From assembly GCA_030621275.1 (NCBI GenBank), contig JAUXHY010000039.1, forward strand, positions 1-8,136: 8,136 nucleotides of DNA. The letters run 5' to 3'. Under the pieces are notes generated by a model. The model did no database searches. It saw nothing but the letters and a program-made list of their open reading frames with translations, and was not told where the DNA came from. Below are positions 7,035-8,136 of this stretch, in pieces. A program made the position numbers and the translations under genes. Origin of the DNA: a bacterium. GTDB taxonomy: Bacteria > Fidelibacterota > Marinisomatia > Marinisomatales > JAHJCW01. Within the stretch, counting starts at the first letter, position 1. Each line of letters starts with the position of its first letter.

Positions 7035-7470
7035 TTTCAATTACAACATACATATGGTTAAGTTTATCTACTTGGCAGGCATTTTTATATACTTCGCAAT
7101 CGCGACAGCTAGTCTCCCGGCAAACTTTTGATCCTTGATTAGTTAATGTCCAACAAACAACATTACTATTTTTATATGCTTTACAATTTTTGCAATCAGT
7201 TTTTGAGCATTTACTTTTAAGATTCCAGCAAGGCATTAATGCTAAAAGCACACGAATTCCGGCAATGTTCATACTATTTTTTTTAATTTGCTGACGGAAA
7301 CAATCAATCCATTCTAAATCTCTTTCAGAATAGAGCCTATGACCAGATTCGGTTTTATGGGCAATGACTAATCCTTCTCTTTCATATAATCGTAATAATT
7401 CAGAAGACACACCAAGTTTTTTGGCGGCTACTCCTATACCAAGTAGGGGTTCGTTTGAATCAAATGTCAT
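7018..7470 (-). CDS. MerR-family transcriptional regulator with a cysteine-rich two-CW-like C-terminal module
   Basis: The protein has 150 residues. Residues about 10-77 form a MerR/HspR-type winged helix: GIGVAAKKLGVSSELLRLYE, then REGLV, then RLYSERDLEWI. The usual long coiled coil is missing. Instead residues 81-132 hold two similar cysteine units: CW, then C88, C93, C96 and Tyr99; then CW at 106-107, C117, C122, C125, Tyr128 and C132. This resembles the 'two-CW' pattern found in some bacterial signalling proteins, and could bind a metal or Fe-S cluster or respond to thiol redox state. Because it is the first gene of the cytochrome operon and overlaps the next gene, it probably controls the operon and itself. 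The start ATG 7470 has no clear Shine-Dalgarno site. What it senses is unknown. Confidence 0.88.
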   Translation of the reverse strand: MTFDSNEPLLGIGVAAKKLGVSSELLRLYEREGLVIAHKTESGHRLYSERDLEWIDCFRQQIKKNSMNIAGIRVLLALMPCWNLKSKCSKTDCKNCKAYKNSNVVCWTLTNQGSKVCRETSCRDCEVYKNACQVDKLNHMYVVIENDEKN

Positions 7471-7546
7471 TTTTGCAATAATGTAAGGTTTTTAACAAAA
7501 CCAAAATCATACACTATAGTAAAATTAAAGTGTTTAATACAGACAT

Positions 7547-7568
7547 TACAAGACTTATTTGTCTTGTA
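7547..7568. promoter_or_regulatory. Inverted repeat, candidate operator of the MerR-type regulator
   Basis: TACAAGAC (7547-7554) and GTCTTGTA (7561-7568) are perfect 8-bp arms around a six-base spacer. The right arm starts a tandem repeat: CTTGTATT occurs at 7563-7570 and again at 7571-7578, so three CTTGTA half-sites lie within 30 bp. The site is in the divergent intergenic region between the regulator and the SGNH hydrolase gene, where an autoregulatory operator would be expected. Size and symmetry suit a MerR-family dimer; binding itself is inference. Confidence 0.45.
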
Positions 7569-7571
7569 TTC

Positions 7572-7600
7572 TTGTATTGTTTAATTATGAATATTACTAT
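7572..7600 (+). promoter_or_regulatory. Possible promoter for the SGNH hydrolase gene
   Basis: TTGTAT (7572-7577) and TACTAT (7595-7600) are 17 bases apart and resemble sigma-70 -35 and -10 boxes. They lie about 80 bases before the plus-strand gene. The -35 overlaps the third CTTGTA half-site, and the -10 falls in a second short inverted repeat, ATGAATA/TATTCAT (7587-7604). In AT-rich DNA such matches are common, and the group may use a different consensus, so support is modest. Confidence 0.3.
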
Positions 7601-7680
7601 TCATTTAATTTTTAATACTTTTTTTCACATAGAATAATTACTTTTAGGTTTCATATTAAAGAAAATATTGTTGCAAAAAG

Positions 7681-8136
7681 ATGCAAAAAAACAATCTCTA
7701 TACAATATATTTTGTTTTAATCTCCATTTTTAGTCATGTTAATGCTCAAACTAATGTCGCCTGTATTGGGAATAGCATAACATGGGGCAGCAAATTACCT
7801 GACCGTGAAACTGAGAATTATCCCGCAAGGTTGGAAGTGCTCTTGGGAAACGATTATATAGTCCAAAATTTCGGTGAACCATCTGCAATTTTACTTCATA
7901 ATACATGGAAACCCTATTTTCAAACAACTACACATGACAATTCCATAGCTGTTCCGCACGATATTGTTATAATTTTATTAGGGACTAACGACAGCGATGA
8001 AGGTAATTGGATTGAAAAGGAACATTTCAAGGAAGATTATTATGATTTATTAGATGATTATCAAAATTACCCAGGAAACGATGACCCGATTTTTATTCTA
8101 GGGCTACCCCCACCTGTTTTTGATGAATCTTCTGGA
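7681..8136 (+). CDS. SGNH/GDSL-family hydrolase, secreted (partial, 3' end outside window)
   Basis: The frame is open from ATG 7681 to the end of the window (152 codons) and continues beyond it. Residues 1-22 look like a signal peptide ending in VNA before Gln23. Block I is ACIGNSITWG with the likely nucleophile Ser32. Block II Gly is near residue 65 (NFGEPS), and block III is LLGTNDS with Asn103. These mark the SGNH family of esterases, which includes carbohydrate O-acetylesterases and lipases; the substrate cannot be told. The catalytic Asp/His block V lies beyond the window. It is transcribed away from the cytochrome operon and is probably unrelated to it. No strong Shine-Dalgarno is visible. 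Confidence 0.85.
   Translation, partial: MQKNNLYTIYFVLISIFSHVNAQTNVACIGNSITWGSKLPDRETENYPARLEVLLGNDYIVQNFGEPSAILLHNTWKPYFQTTTHDNSIAVPHDIVIILLGTNDSDEGNWIEKEHFKEDYYDLLDDYQNYPGNDDPIFILGLPPPVFDESSG

Noticed and set aside
1..8136. CRISPR arrays, tRNA or rRNA genes, insertion sequences
   Set aside because: No spaced direct repeats, cloverleaf-like segments, transposase-like frames or terminal inverted repeats were seen.

Overview
The window is AT-rich DNA from an anaerobic or facultative Gram-negative bacterium with a very large c-type cytochrome capacity. I count 40 CxxCH haem-attachment motifs plus one CX3CH, spread over five proteins in about 7 kb. Lipoprotein signals, a beta-barrel-like protein ending in Phe, and mixed use of Shine-Dalgarno sites point to a diderm. 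A lineage of the FCB group (Ignavibacteria, Marinimicrobia or Calditrichota type) or a deltaproteobacterial metal reducer would fit, but the sequence alone does not settle the phylum.

Layout: almost everything is on the minus strand and reads from right to left. (1) 7470-7018, a MerR-family regulator with a cysteine-rich 'two-CW'-like C-terminus. (2) 7034-5577, a multihaem cytochrome lipoprotein whose reading frame is interrupted by one in-frame TGA (6852-6854) inside a glycine run. (3) 5550-4621, a lipoprotein with two rhodanese domains. (4) 4589-3399, a probable outer-membrane beta-barrel. (5) 3412-2570, a secreted 11-haem cytochrome. (6) 2567-2172, a tetrahaem lipoprotein. (7) 2130-1546, a tetrahaem cytochrome c554-like protein, followed by a strong rho-independent terminator (1519-1474). 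(8) 1443 to beyond base 1, a partial fusion of an 11-haem c-type region to a membrane b-type cytochrome, resembling CbcL. On the right, after a 210-bp divergent intergenic region with inverted repeats, a plus-strand SGNH/GDSL hydrolase starts at 7681 and runs off the window.

The most important observation is the in-frame TGA. A standard annotation would give a 60-62 aa piece carrying the signal sequence and one haem site, and a 421 aa leaderless cytochrome. The two are in the same frame, nine bases apart. A hairpin with a 7-bp perfect stem and a GUU loop starts 17 nt after the TGA, which matches the general layout of a bacterial SECIS. The best reading is one 485-residue multihaem cytochrome with selenocysteine at residue 61 in a Gly-Gly-Gly-Sec-Gly-Gly motif. 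A nonsense mutation or sequencing error is the main rival.

Together, genes 2-7 look like a porin-cytochrome conduit for moving electrons across the outer membrane, with rhodanese-lipoprotein, barrel and multihaem parts reminiscent of the ext clusters of Geobacter. The gene at the left edge would be the matching inner-membrane quinol-oxidising electron donor. The terminal acceptor is not shown by the sequence; metal oxides, or sulfur, selenium or tellurium oxyanions are candidates.
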